Shown: positions 23,233-36,600 of the stretch, one piece after another
How positions within the stretch are numbered: position 1 is the stretch's first letter
How the letters are laid out: each line of letters begins with the position of its first letter
NCBI GenBank assembly: GCA_921293015.1
Contig: OV121081.1
Location: 5,456,001 to 5,520,000 of the forward strand
DNA length: 64,000 nucleotides
DNA from: Phorcus lineatus
Lineage: Eukaryota > Mollusca > Gastropoda > Trochida > Trochidae
Reading direction: 5' to 3'
Translations under genes and position numbers: made by a program
Notes under the pieces: model-generated
What the model was told of the DNA's origin: nothing
Database searches by the model: none
The model's input: the letters and a program-made list of their open reading frames with translations, nothing else

Positions 23233-23684
23233 AGAGCCACTCCGTGAGTTGTTGGAGTCATATATGCCAAACTTAATCAATGGTGTCATTTGATCGCGAA
23301 GTATCAACTGTTACCAAAAAGACACATTTTAAAGCCTATTGGTTTTTTTTACAGTATGAAGGTAGAATGTCGCAATTATGATTGAAAACCTGACAGTGGC
23401 GCGCATCAAATAGTCAAACGTAATTAATGAGACTTATCTAAAACAGCAAGGAGGGCAGTTAGGAGTTGGGTTTTATAACTAGTATCCATGTATATTGGAC
23501 GTGATATCTTCACCTCTGTGCATTTATAAGGCTGTGTTCAGATTTTCATGGAAAACCAGTATTTGTCATGTATTTGTCGTGTGGAAATGAAAAGTTAAGA
23601 TGGTTTGATTTTATATCACCACATATGACATTTAGGTTCGTACCAAAGGTAAATAATATGTTATGAAAATCTCGGAGTGGCTCT
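23233..23684. mobile_element. Kolobok-derived MITE, 452 bp
   Basis: The terminal inverted repeats AGAGCCACTCCGTGAG and CTCGGAGTGGCTCT are flanked by TTCA on the left and TTAA on the right (one TSD copy mutated). The left about 320 bp match 13883-14225; the right about 105 bp match 16935-17037. It is therefore an internal-deletion derivative of an element like the one at 13883-17037, in or near the GCLC 3' UTR. Confidence 0.85.
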
Positions 23685-24657
23685 TTAACCGTGGATAATA
23701 ATGGACAACAACATAAAATATATCAAACCCTGTAAATTGTGAGAAACCCTCATGTTAGAAAATGACATCAACATCACCTTGGTCTCTCAGACTCAGATTT
23801 TAACATGAATTCATTCAGTAACATTTCTCATGCAGCCACAACAGAACAAAATGCAATGATGTTTTTTGGTTGAAGGCAGTTATTGGTAAGTTGGCACCGG
23901 GACTTTAAGTAAAAACATCTCAAGCACACAACAGCACAAGTGAATAGGTAAAAGCCTTCAGGAGATTTCTTGTCTGGTGTCATATTCATTCTTCCAAAGA
24001 GATCCTTCTCAACTCTTCCATGTCATTTGATGATTGCTTCGTAAGACTACCTTAATTGGAAATTAGAGAGATGTTGCTCATCAAATGTAATTTGCTAACC
24101 AAAATCTTCCCCATAACTTGCTTGTCTTTAATTACTACCTCAGAGGCTTCCACTTACCAGAAATGATACAAATGCAGAGATATACAACTAATCCCTTCCC
24201 AGATACAAGTTGCATGTGCAAGAATTCAATGGGAGGTCACATTGCTGTTTGCATGTGAGCAGAAAAATGACATAAATCACCATACATCTAGACTGAATTC
24301 TTCACGTCATTATTAATTATCAATAATCATTTTAAAATTACTGAAACAATACATTCAACATTTTAACTACTAGTCATTCATATATTGTTTTCTCATTGGT
24401 ATACCTGTATCATTTTTTTCAGTCATCTTTTCAAATGAGACAAATTGAACACAAACTGATTGCAAATGTCTTCTGGTTCAATGACTGTTTTATCTTGAAT
24501 ACATATCTAATACAATATACAATGATCTTCAATCACTTCAGATACACAATGGACATTCTGATTGGCTGATTTAAGTGCAGGATTAATAAGCACATCACAG
24601 ATACTAACAGAAGGGAGATAACTCTTCATGTAGTGTGGCCTCTGAAAGGGAGATAAT

Positions 24658-27600
24658 CTACTTCCTCTCACTTTTCTCCCTGTAAAATTTCTGGGCCTTT
24701 GACACAGCTGAAGGGATGCTGTCTGCAGTTTTTGTGGAGTGAGAAAACAAAAGTTCAGGCACATCTGTGTTATTCTTAGAAAAATCCGAGCACTTGCGTA
24801 GAAGATCAAAGGCAATCTCATCTGAGACAACTGAATCATGCTTGTAGTCTCCGTGATTGTTGACAAATTCTCGGATCCACCTCGCAGTCGTCATCAGTTC
24901 ACCTTGAGACAAAAATGAAAAAATAAATTATTGGAATAATGTTAGTTCTAAATTTTCTTGGGAAATCTTTGAGTAAGTTATATGAAACAAATAATGGTAG
25001 TGTAAGCAGTAAGCATATCTAACTGTCCCTAATCTGCTACTCTATGCTCTAACATCATAAAGAAGAAGACTGTTAAAATTTTGTGCATTTCCAAAGAAAT
25101 TGACTTAGTAATGCTTATAAACTTGGTACTGCACAAGATTTTTTTTCAGCGTGAATACTTTACACAAATATGTATGTTATTGATGTACTATTAGAAAGAG
25201 GGAACAAACAGTAAGCCCACCTGATGCTCGTTTGGAGATGAGTTTGAGGTACTGCAGGACGGTACAGCGAGTGTCCACGTCAATCTCCATACTGTCCATG
25301 TACTTGTTGATCAGCGGGATCAGACCCACAAACTCTCCCTGCAACCATCAACAGTGTACTTACTTATGAAACTCTTCAAAGGCATTTAGAGGTTGGTGTA
25401 GTGATACAAGACAATGTTATCGATGACAACTTCTTTATTCATTTCTCTTGACATTTCTGGGCTACTTCTTGCCCCTTCATTAAGTGAATAATGAGTAAGT
25501 AGTGTACTTACTTTACAATTTGTCTTATACTTACTCCTGTGATAAGCAACTGATATTACATTAAAATTTCCTGTTGTCAATATTCTGTACATATCTGTTA
25601 GCAAAATAACATTTTTTATAAACTGGAAGTTTTATCAAACCCACTGAGCAACAAAAACTACTCAACAATCAACTACTATCACAAATATTTGGATGAAATA
25701 AAATTGGAAATGAGGTGTAACAACAAAAAAGAGATGTCATTATTACCCTCTTAAAGATTATCAACGGAAATTTACAATTAATAAAAAGAATCTCACCTTT
25801 CCGTTGATGATCTCGTTGACGTCCATCTTGGTGTATTCGTCCTGGATGAACTTACACTTGGTCTTCTCACAGGTCATCATGCACTCAGCGGCTTCAGGAG
25901 GAGAGTAATCTGCAGGATGATACAGGATTTTAATACTCATATGAGAAACATAAGCAGTGACATACTTTCAATATGAGCACAGGTGCACATAACATTTTTA
26001 CCTAACAGGATTACTTCAGTGCGAGTTACCATATTTTGTCATCTTTGACGTCATAAAATCATTGTTTGTGACCTCACTGTAGTAGGCAATCACAAGGAAT
26101 GCAGGCCATTTTCATACAATTCAAATGGGACAAGAATTGGTAATTAAATATGATTGCACTCGGAAGTGTCATATGACAAAACGAGTGTACAATTTGTATT
26201 ACGCGAGTGAGAACTTACATCTGCATAATGGAAAATGCATGTACAAAGGTCAAGGGTCACGCTGATCGCTCTTACCTGTGATGACGTCCTTCCTGAAGTA
26301 GAACTTGTCCTCTCTCACTGCGTCCCGCTTGTACGCCAACTTCATGTTGTCATCAACCTGCACACAGACAGAGTTAACTATGAACCAACCTAAGACTACA
26401 GACTACAGACTACAGAATGTGCCGCAACTCACATCCTAGACATTCCAATACACTGAATCTTTCTTGTAACTTAACCTTCCATAATAAGAGTATAGTGCTA
26501 AGTATATTGGATATTAATAAATAAACCGTCTAATCAGTTTTAATTAAAATATATAGGGCACCTGCAAGCTGATTTATTTCAACTTGAGATAATTTCTTCA
26601 AAATTTGTTTCGTTTTAGTAAAGGATACTACACATCATCCAGAAAACAAATTAGTCAGTGGTGGTTTCAAAGATTCCACCACCTACCCCACCATTTGATA
26701 TTTTTCTATGAATAAATTACACGCAGGAATGGTGAACAACCCCTCCTTCTGCCATTAGGATACATGTAGGTATATCGTCTCTTTGGAAATTTCTGGATCT
26801 GCTGTTGGCCTACAAAGTACAGACTGCTACCATAGTGGACCAGTTGTAAGAAAACAGAACTGAGACTCACCTTGAGGATGGGGATGAGGAAACAGAACTG
26901 AGACTCACCTTGGAGATGGGGATGAGGAAACACAAAGGAGGCTCACCTTGAGGATGGGGATGAGGAAACAGAACTGAGACTCACCTTGGAGATGGGGATG
27001 AGGAAACACAAAGGAGGCTCACCTTGGAGATGGGGATGAGGAAACAGAACTGAGACTCACCTTGGAGATGGGGATGAGGAAACAGAACTAAAACTCACCT
27101 TGGAGATGGGAATGAGGAAACAGAACTGAGACTCACCTTGGAGATGGGGATGAGGAAACACAAAGGAGGATCACCTTGGAGATGGGGATGAGGAAACAGA
27201 ACGGTGGCTCACCTTGGAGATGGGGATGAGGAAACACAAAGGAGACTCACCTTGGAGATGGGGATGAGGAAACAGAACTAAAACTCACCTTGGAGATGGG
27301 AATGAGGAAACAGAACTGAGACTCACCTTGGAGATGGGGATGAGGAAACACAAAGGAGGATCACCTTGGAGATGGGGATGAGGAAACACAAAGGAGGCTC
27401 ACCTTGGAGATGGGGATGAGGAAACACAAAGGAGACTCACCTTGGAGATGGGGATGAGGAAACACAAAGGAGGCTCACCTTGGAGATGGGGATGAGGAAA
27501 CACAAAGGAGACTCACCTTGGAGATGGGGATGAGGAAACAGAACGGTGGCTCACCTTGGAGATGGGAATGAGGAAACAGAACAGTGGCTCACCTTGGAGA

Positions 27601-30600
27601 TGGGGATGAGGAAACACAAAGGAGGCTCACCTTGGAGATGGGGATGAGGAAACACAAAGGAGGCTCACCTTGGAGATGGGGATGAGGAAACAGAATGGAG
27701 GCTCACCTTGGAGATGGGGATGAGGAAACACAAAGGAGGCTCACCTTGGAGATGGGGATGAGAAAATTGAGCTTGAAGGTCAAGATGACCCGGGTGAGCA
27801 GCACGATGAACACAACATACGCTGCATTCTCAAAGTCTGTCAGCTGAACCTGTGGGAGGAATTGAAATGTGAAAGTTAGAAATGTTTGCCACTGGCATGG
27901 TTATGTCCCTTGCCACTTCTTAAAACAATACTTGTTCTGTTGATTCTTTTGATGCTGCAGCAGTAAGTACTTCATATATATGGCATTGACAAAACTCTAT
28001 TTTCTTAACAGAATAAAGTCAGTAAATAGTACATGAATGTCCAAATGAAACATGTACTTCATTTATGATTCAATTTGCTTTCACATTATTAATCAGGTTA
28101 TTGAATTATTCATTAGATACAATTTATTTTTGAAAATCAGAGACATGTCATATTTAGATTGTTTTTAAATTCTTTACAAAACCGAAAAACCTGCAGTAAG
28201 GATTCAAATAATTCAGTTACCCTGGTAGGCTCTCTCAAGTTGTTAGTAATAATGTTGTGGCCTGCACAGAATGGTATAATACCCTACTTCATCAATTAAT
28301 AAGTCTTTCATCATAACTCTTTTATTGTCCTCTTTTGGAAATATGTTGCGTGTTTTGGCACCTGGCAGTGAAAGTGCTGCACCAGATTTAGTGTTGTTCT
28401 AGCTTAAAAACACCCCCTTTTCGTGCAAAATGTGGTCAAAAAACAAACTTTTCAGGTGATGAGAAAACACTCTCTAAATTGAATATACCAATAAATGAAT
28501 AAAATGAAGTAAATGAAGTAAATGAAGTTCTTAAATGAAGTAAATGAAGTAAATGTAGTAAATGAAGTAAATGAAGTAAATGAAGTTCTTAAATGAAGTA
28601 AATGAAGTAAATGAAGTAAATGAAGTTCTTAAATGAAGCACATGAAGGAAATTAAGCAAATGAAGTAAATGAAACAATTGAAGTTAAAAAAGTAAATGAA
28701 ATAAAATCCATACTTCCATGGGTCTGAACTCCACCCTCCAGCCGATATCTGAGCCCGGGGGCGGTGGCTTGAACCTCATCGTCTGCCAGTTGGTCGACTG
28801 GATGTTCTGTAGAACAAGGCTGGTTTGAAGGGACATTTCAACTTTGTATGGATACTAGTACAACATTGTAACACACATAGCTGATAGGCTTCAACATTGT
28901 AACACACATACCTGGTAGGTGATTGGCTTCAACATTGTATCACACTTGGGTGATTGGCTTCAACATTGTATCACACATAGGTGATTGGCTTCAACATTGT
29001 AACACATATAGGACAAAAGAAATTCTTGAGGAACTTTAAACTGCTTATCTTTCATGATTAAACATAATAGACCAATGAGCTATATGATTAGTTATTGTAA
29101 GTTGATATTAGTATTTTATTTCTCGCCCATGTAAGATACTGCAGTGTAATATCTATACAGCGATGAGAATCATGCTTGATTACTGAGTTCAAGTAATAAA
29201 CAGAAGACTTAACTTAATTCAATTTAATACTATTTTTATCAAACTCGTTAATGATTTGGTATCAAACTCGCTTTTGCTGGTTTAATAAAATTTGTATTAA
29301 ATGGTAGGTCGCTTAGTATCCTCTTTATTTGTTGACATGGTCAATTCACATACTTTATCAATTAGACCATTAAACATATTCTGTCAAAAGAAGTATGATG
29401 TCTTATACATACAAAATCCTTAAAGTAATAATTTCTTCAAGAGAAAATCTACCAATTCTTACAATGACTTGCTATTTCTACAAACAGACAGGTTTTCAAC
29501 CTTCTTGCATGCATTTGATCATTGATTGTTCAGAAAGGGTAAAGAGTAGCCTATCTGATTAGTCATAAGTACAATATTGTATAACATTGTTGCACTGTTC
29601 AATGGGTCACTCGGTGTTTTTATTTGTTTATGTAACCAAGCTCATTCTAAAGGTCTCTTTTGGTTTCCAAAATGTACTAAGACAGGCCTTTACTGCTAGA
29701 CATCTAGAAATTCAGCAACCTATAAAAGGGTTAATTCATTGGAAGAAAGACTATTTAAGATAAACATAATACAGAATTGATGTTTTTAACTAACCTCAAA
29801 ATGGTCAGTGTCCTCGTCATCGTTTTGGTTGACCTTCTCGCTGAAGAGTGAGATCGGGTCTCTAATAAACAGGTGGGCCAGGTGCTTAGACAGCATTTCG
29901 TCTACATCTACAAGAAGACAAGGCATTCAGGCTTCCTTCCCTTGCATGACTTTTATCTCTATGTAATAGCACACAGGGCTGCTGAGAAGTTACTTATTTT
30001 TGTAGAATTAGTTATCACTGCCAACCGTTGCTCATCTATAAGTATGATATATACAGGACACTCAGAGTTACCTCCCTGAACAACTTTTTTTCTGTCATAT
30101 TTGTAATATATATAAAAGGTTGCTAAGATACATATTCATGCAACACTGTATATTGTTGCCTACTGGGCCTATTCATACATATTCCACAGAGTAGTAAAAA
30201 CTCTAAAGTAACATTTTCTATTGGAATAACTAAATACAAGGTCAATTAAGAGATGAATCAAATTATTTTTTAAGTCGTGGTTATTCAATAAATAGATTTA
30301 ATACTTATTGAAAGGAAATGCAGCCTAAATTGTCAGATCTCTGATATCAAAATACTATAAACCTGCTTCTTTAAGTTGCTTGTAAATATCTTCATCATAC
30401 ACAAGGTCAAGGTCATTGTAGCAGACAGCGTCGCACGACAGATAGCTGTCAATGGAGTCGTAGCGAGACTTGTTGATGAGGAACTTGTTTTCTTTCAGTG
30501 GCTGAATCACAGGAATTTATTACTTTTGTAATGTTATCTAAGTGCATGATATCGAATTGTATTATTAAGTGACTGAACAGCTTAAAACCATTTCATTTTC

Positions 30601-33600
30601 TGCCCTTTAATGGTGCTGTTACACAAAGCAGTTGTAGAGTTTCAATAAATTGTAACCAATTTTTTCAACATATGGCACGGAACCAAGGACAATATTATTA
30701 TTTGTAAAGTTGAAGATACTTTTAATAAAGGAACTTAAAATAACAAAGCATATTCTTCATGATATGGCTGATAAGATGCTAAGAATACTGCACAATGGAA
30801 GTGGTATGGGATATTGAAAGTTTTATGATTCACATTTGAATAACTAGATTTTGTTAACTTCAGAAATAAAATATATCCACAATGTTTCCAAGAGAAGGTA
30901 TAAGTACTTTAAGATGACCAAAGCAAACAAGAACTCACAGCAAGACCCCTCTCCTCCTTGGTGCGATCGTCCACTGCCTGGGAGATGACCGTCCATCTTG
31001 TGTCGATGTCCGCCAGGTGACCACGATAAATTGGGGAAGCTGCACTCAAGGCCAGCTAGAAGAAAATATTGTTAGTTCTAATTAACATCTACTGATAACG
31101 AATGCAAATCACTTCAAAACGTCAAATTTTTCAGTTAGTAATTATGATCTTTAAATCATATTGATAGAATAAGAAAAGAAAAAATTTCTGAATCACAACT
31201 TCTCAACAAAGAAATAAGAGTTGTGTTCATGAAAATTTGGCTCTCAGTATGTATATTACTTCAAAATATCTTACAAAGACCTGTAAAAATTACAATACTG
31301 TAATATTCTAGGTGCCGGACATACATGGAAATGGGTGTTGTGAGTGAGTTATTGTTCCCCACTTGGGCAATATTTCAGCCATTGGCGGCGGGAGATGGGT
31401 GTAGGGGTGACTTGAACTACAATGACAATATCATATCATAAGAATCTATTAAATCCAAAATTGCAAATTATCTTCGTTAACTATTAATTCAATGTTTTTG
31501 AGACAATTGCACACTGACCAAATCAACCACTATAGCAAACGACTCAATTTTGAATGCAAGAAATCCGACTTCAACAAATGGACAGCACATTTATAAGCCA
31601 CTAAGCCCTAGAGGGAACAATGATATGTGTTGTATCAACAGATCTCAGACATTGTTCCCTGTCAGCAAATAGTCAATGTTAGAGAGACTCTCCTCCACAA
31701 ACATACTCATCGGCTATCACAGTCGAGTCATTCCAGTGACTGACCCAACAAGGTCAAATCTTGTGGACACACTGAGTAAGCATGAAGGTTAGAGTTGCGA
31801 TTTCAAGTTCAAAGTTAATGTGAGAGCATCTATGTTTGACTTGCAAGGAGAAGGAAAAGAGGAAAAAGCTCACTACATTCTTGAGCAATGCAGTGAACCG
31901 ACTTAAACTAGAAAAACATACAGACTTCATAGAACAAGGTAGCTTTGCACCTAAACCTTTCTGCATGTAACTCGTCTCTCTCAACGATCAACACTATGTA
32001 GACATGATACCGGATGCAGATCTGTGGGGGAGGGGAAGGGAGGGATGGGTTTGTTGGTTAAAACCCATCCAAGCTATGCCCAAAAGAGGACGACCCCATT
32101 CCCCCACCATTGTTGTTCCAAACCAAAATCTGTCAATCCACCACCCTTTCACCCCCAATACACCACCCCTTAGACACCAAATCCCCAATTACGGAGGTGG
32201 CTCATGAATATCATGATAGATAAAAGGTTGATACATGTTGTACATACATTTACAATGATTCATTGACTTAAATCATAACAATAATAACATAACAATTGCC
32301 ACACACAGTATACACATTTAGTGTGACAAAATGATTGTGTCAAGGCCACACACAGTATACACATTTAGTGTGACAAAATGATTGTGTCAAGGCCACACAC
32401 AGTATACACATTTAGTGTGACAAAATGATTGTGTCAAGGCCACACACAGTATACACATTTAGTGTGTCAAAATGATTATTATGCAGCTTATTTCATAATG
32501 CAGGTTACAATTCAAATGAACTGCAGTGATATAAAACAAAATACCCGTTACATGAAAACTACCATTTTACCATGCAAAAGCATTTTTAGTACATTAATAA
32601 ACCTGCAGTTATCACCTTTAAAAATCACACCGGCTAATTTGTTAATAATTTGAGGTGAGTTGGCAATAATAATTTCCTGACCTGACTTGTTGGTCATTTT
32701 GCTAGCCAGAGATTATTGCATGGTTTAAGAAGCCACTTGCAAAACCTGTTCTCAATCATCTTTGCACATTAAACATAAAAACTGTCTTGATTTTTAAACA
32801 AGTCAGAAAATAACATATTCAATATCCAACACCTTTGCAAGAAGACCCTTGATTTATTTCTAACTAAACACGCCCAACCTAGATTTCTCAGATAGTCAGG
32901 ACAGCCCAGTCTCCACTTCCTACCACTGTTTATTTGAAAGAGATTCATGTTTGGAAGATTCAAGTCAAAGCGATGATAAGATGGAAACATCAATAAAATA
33001 TGTGGAGAGTCTATAGACAGTGGGGACATCCCGGCTAGAGAAGGATCTGAGGCAACACCACGCCAGTTGATTCAACACATTAACCGCTTGAGTCCGGGAG
33101 CTGAGCAAACTGAAACAAGTTCCTCTGTCAAGGTGACAAACAACATGTTGATGTTTACTGTTTACTGATCAGCTGTAGCTATTTTGTTTACTCCTATAAA
33201 TGCGAGGCCAGAGAAGAATCGGTAACACTTGTGCCGGAGGGGTCAGCAGGTTGTGTGGGTATCTCTGCTGCTGTGTCATGGCATTAAGGTAAGTGTTGAA
33301 ATATAACTTGTTTCGTAATTACAAATATACATTTGCATTATTATGTGGGTGCTGGTTATGATAGTTGTTTTTTTTTCTGCTTTACCAAAAGCCGTGTTGT
33401 ATGGATATCTAACTTATTTATTGTAATGAATGTCATATTCTGGTGAAGATTCAAACACCGTATTCAAATAAACGATACATATGATTGGTCAACAAGGAGA
33501 GTATAAACTTTGCTGCAGACAATGTGTATAAATTGTTTATGTATACTACAGCAAAACCTAAAACTTTTTTTTTAGTTTTCCTTGATTTCTTTATGTTGCT

Positions 33601-36600
33601 TTTTGTTTGATGTAATTATGACTAATTTGATGTGAACACTGAAGATTGTGTTATTACATATCATACATAACAATGTTAAACATAACAGTTTCCTTCCATA
33701 AATAATGAAACAGATGTAACGTAAACGAGTTGTATTTTTACCAATAAGCATGATGTTAAAATATTAGAATTCTATTACATATGAATATATTACTGCATTC
33801 AATTAAATGTCACCTATCTAGTCTTTATCATTTCAGATAAGTCTATAGAGAAAGAAACAAAACAGATATAACCATGGCAAAGTACTACTGTCAGCTGTGT
33901 CTCCACCTCGTAATCATAATATGTCTCAGTGGAAACTCTGTAAATCAGAACATTTCTCAACCTGACAACTCCACACAAGATGCAACATCCACCCTATCCA
34001 GTGACCCCTTAACTGCATCAACCGATACATCAACATCTGACACGAGCAAGTTATCCACACTTCTGCCTGACAGCACCACAAGGCTTTCCACTAAGAAGCA
34101 ATTGAAAACCACCACAAGGCCCACTGAACCACCAGGGACAACCGCCAGGTTATCCACAAAGAGGACCTCCACCAAGCAGTTCTTCCTTTCCAAAGAAACA
34201 ACAACCTCAGATTCAGCCACATCAGAAGTTGGAGACAAAGAAACAACTCCAAATCATGTGACGACTGATTCAACTGAGAAACCTTCAACAACAACGGCAT
34301 CAGAAGGTTCTACATCGGAGGTATCCACAGACGCTACAAAGAGTAACAAACTTGCTGCTAAAGATTCTAATAAAGCTTCCTCTTCTCTGGGAACTACATC
34401 ATCCCCACACTCCACTGAGGGTCATAGTACTGATGGTCAATCAACAATTGGCAGTTCACCTGAAACTTCATCAGAAGCAACAACTTCAGCAACTTCAGAA
34501 GCAGCAACTTCAGAAGCAACAAATTCAGGAGCAACAACTCAAACATTTGAGGGACTCACTGATAGAACAGGAATCAATGTCATCAAAATACACGGTCAGA
34601 AGAAAAGGTTGTCCCTAGCAGACATTGCTAACAAGCAGACTTCAACAGCATCAACTACAACAACATCTACTGAACCAACAACCACAAAAGCTAGGAAGAT
34701 GAAAGGAAGAAAAAAGAAGAAGAGGAGGCCATCAAAGAAGCAGAAAGCATCTAAAAAGTCAACAAGATCTCCAGTGAAATCAAAGAAAGTGAGACCAACA
34801 TCAGATGACTCAAAGCCAGACACAGCCAAGACAAAACAAGGGGGGTTCCTAGATTTGACCACAGCCTACCCTCGCCCTTCAGACACAACCTTCCAGATAC
34901 ACACGGTGGAGGCCCAGGAAGAACCTGTAGCCTATGCTGCAGCTGCTGCCAGTGAGTAAAAATCAGGGGCTCTTTGCACAAACAACTTAACTCTAGGTTA
35001 ACCTTGACTGAAATTCCTCAACACTAACACCTTAATGACATAAACGATAGTCCTATTGGGACTTAATTCAAGGGGACTTTCCAGTTTATATATACTTGTT
35101 ATTTGTACATGATTATAACATAACCCAGTTGAAACATTTTATGAGGCTAACATTTTAGTTGATTTTGATTTGACACCTAGAAAATGGGAGCACATGCTCA
35201 GTAAAAAACATAAACAATGAAGAGGGAAACCATTCATTGGTGTTTTGACTTTCAAAATCATTGGTGGATCAAAAGATTTAGTTTATTTTAAAAGTGTTAT
35301 GAAATTAGTTAAAGTACACTGCCTCTCATGTCTGTCCCCCATAAAACAAGATGGCGGGCCGGCTGCCAATACGTAAGGCTCTTTAAGGTTAAAGAGGAGA
35401 TGTAACGCATAATTTTGATTATTAAAAATTGTTATCTGTATTCACTTTATTTATAAGAATCAATAGAGCCAAAAAATGAGAAAATATACGTTTAATTCGA
35501 CTTCTAGGAGACCTTTTATACCACTGTTTTGGATAACCGCCTAATGAGACTGGCGAACGCTTAGTCAAAATCATCGAAGCATGACTCGAAGCCACGCCCG
35601 GTGTGTGACGTGCTTGTCGTCAGCTGAAAGTCCAGGCCTTTGATTTTCTTTGTATTTTTAAGCTAATTCAACAGCAAAATAAAGGCAACAGCATGACCGA
35701 AAGAATTCCTTAATACGATAAGTAACTGCTTCATGATATCAACTTTCCTTCTCAGTCATCAAATACATTTTGTTAGGACTGTGACAATCATTGGATGTGG
35801 TTTTGTCGGTGGGTTTATATCAAAAAGGTTTAGAACATGGTCGGTGAGAGATCCACCACTGTGGGTTAACTCGTAGTGTTATATCGTGTATTTATCTATA
35901 TGAAGTTATAAATTGTTAAGAAAAAATGGAAGTTTTTGTAATAAACGGGAGACAATGTAAAATAAATTGTTTAATGTTTACTGTAGAAAAAATATTTTCT
36001 TTCACTTCACTTTCATGACAACTTAGTACTTAGTGGATGATTCCTTTGTTTTCAACAAACATATATCATATTGTTATCTAGTATAACATCTCACACCGTG
36101 TGGCAATATCTTTGTCTTTGAAGTTAACAATCAATGACATGAAAACACCTGACTCAAGCGTTAGAAACATCCTATGTAATCCTAAAGAATACCCGGTACC
36201 CATTATTAACGATGTACTTTATAAAATGAGTATCATCGTTGGTAGAAGTGCATGAACCAAATCTCCTTCTCTTAATTTATTGGTTGAATATATCTGCTAC
36301 AAGATCATTGGTTCATAATGACTGGACGGCGTGACAATAAACTAAGTAGCAGTCGAATGCCAAGAGTTACGCCATTCTGATAGGACATATATTCCGCTTG
36401 GCGGGTCCAAGGCGTGAAAATTCAAAAGGTATAATTAGAGACCATTAAATCAAGAATCGAAATTGAATACAATAGGATTACACAACGGCCACCTGTGTGT
36501 CATAAATGAATCAAACTAGTTAAACCAGTCTGATTGTTGTGACAACATTTGGCAGACGTCGTAATTGATGTACACATGAGATAGTGTGCATAGCATCGTA

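Noticed and set aside
26706-26933. 75-residue minus-strand frame with repeated FCFLIPILK motifs
   Set aside because: It reads through the start of the 38-bp array; the motif is the translated GCLC exon 12 tail in an intron.
31994-32207. Overlapping 64- and 67-residue frames on both strands
   Set aside because: G/C-rich patch in a GCLC intron with no splice signals, domains or conserved motif.
34091-34981. Antisense and alternative-frame ORFs over the C1q gene exon
   Set aside because: Shadows of the low-complexity Ser/Thr- and Lys-rich coding exon; the plus frame alone has a signal peptide and splices to a C1q domain.
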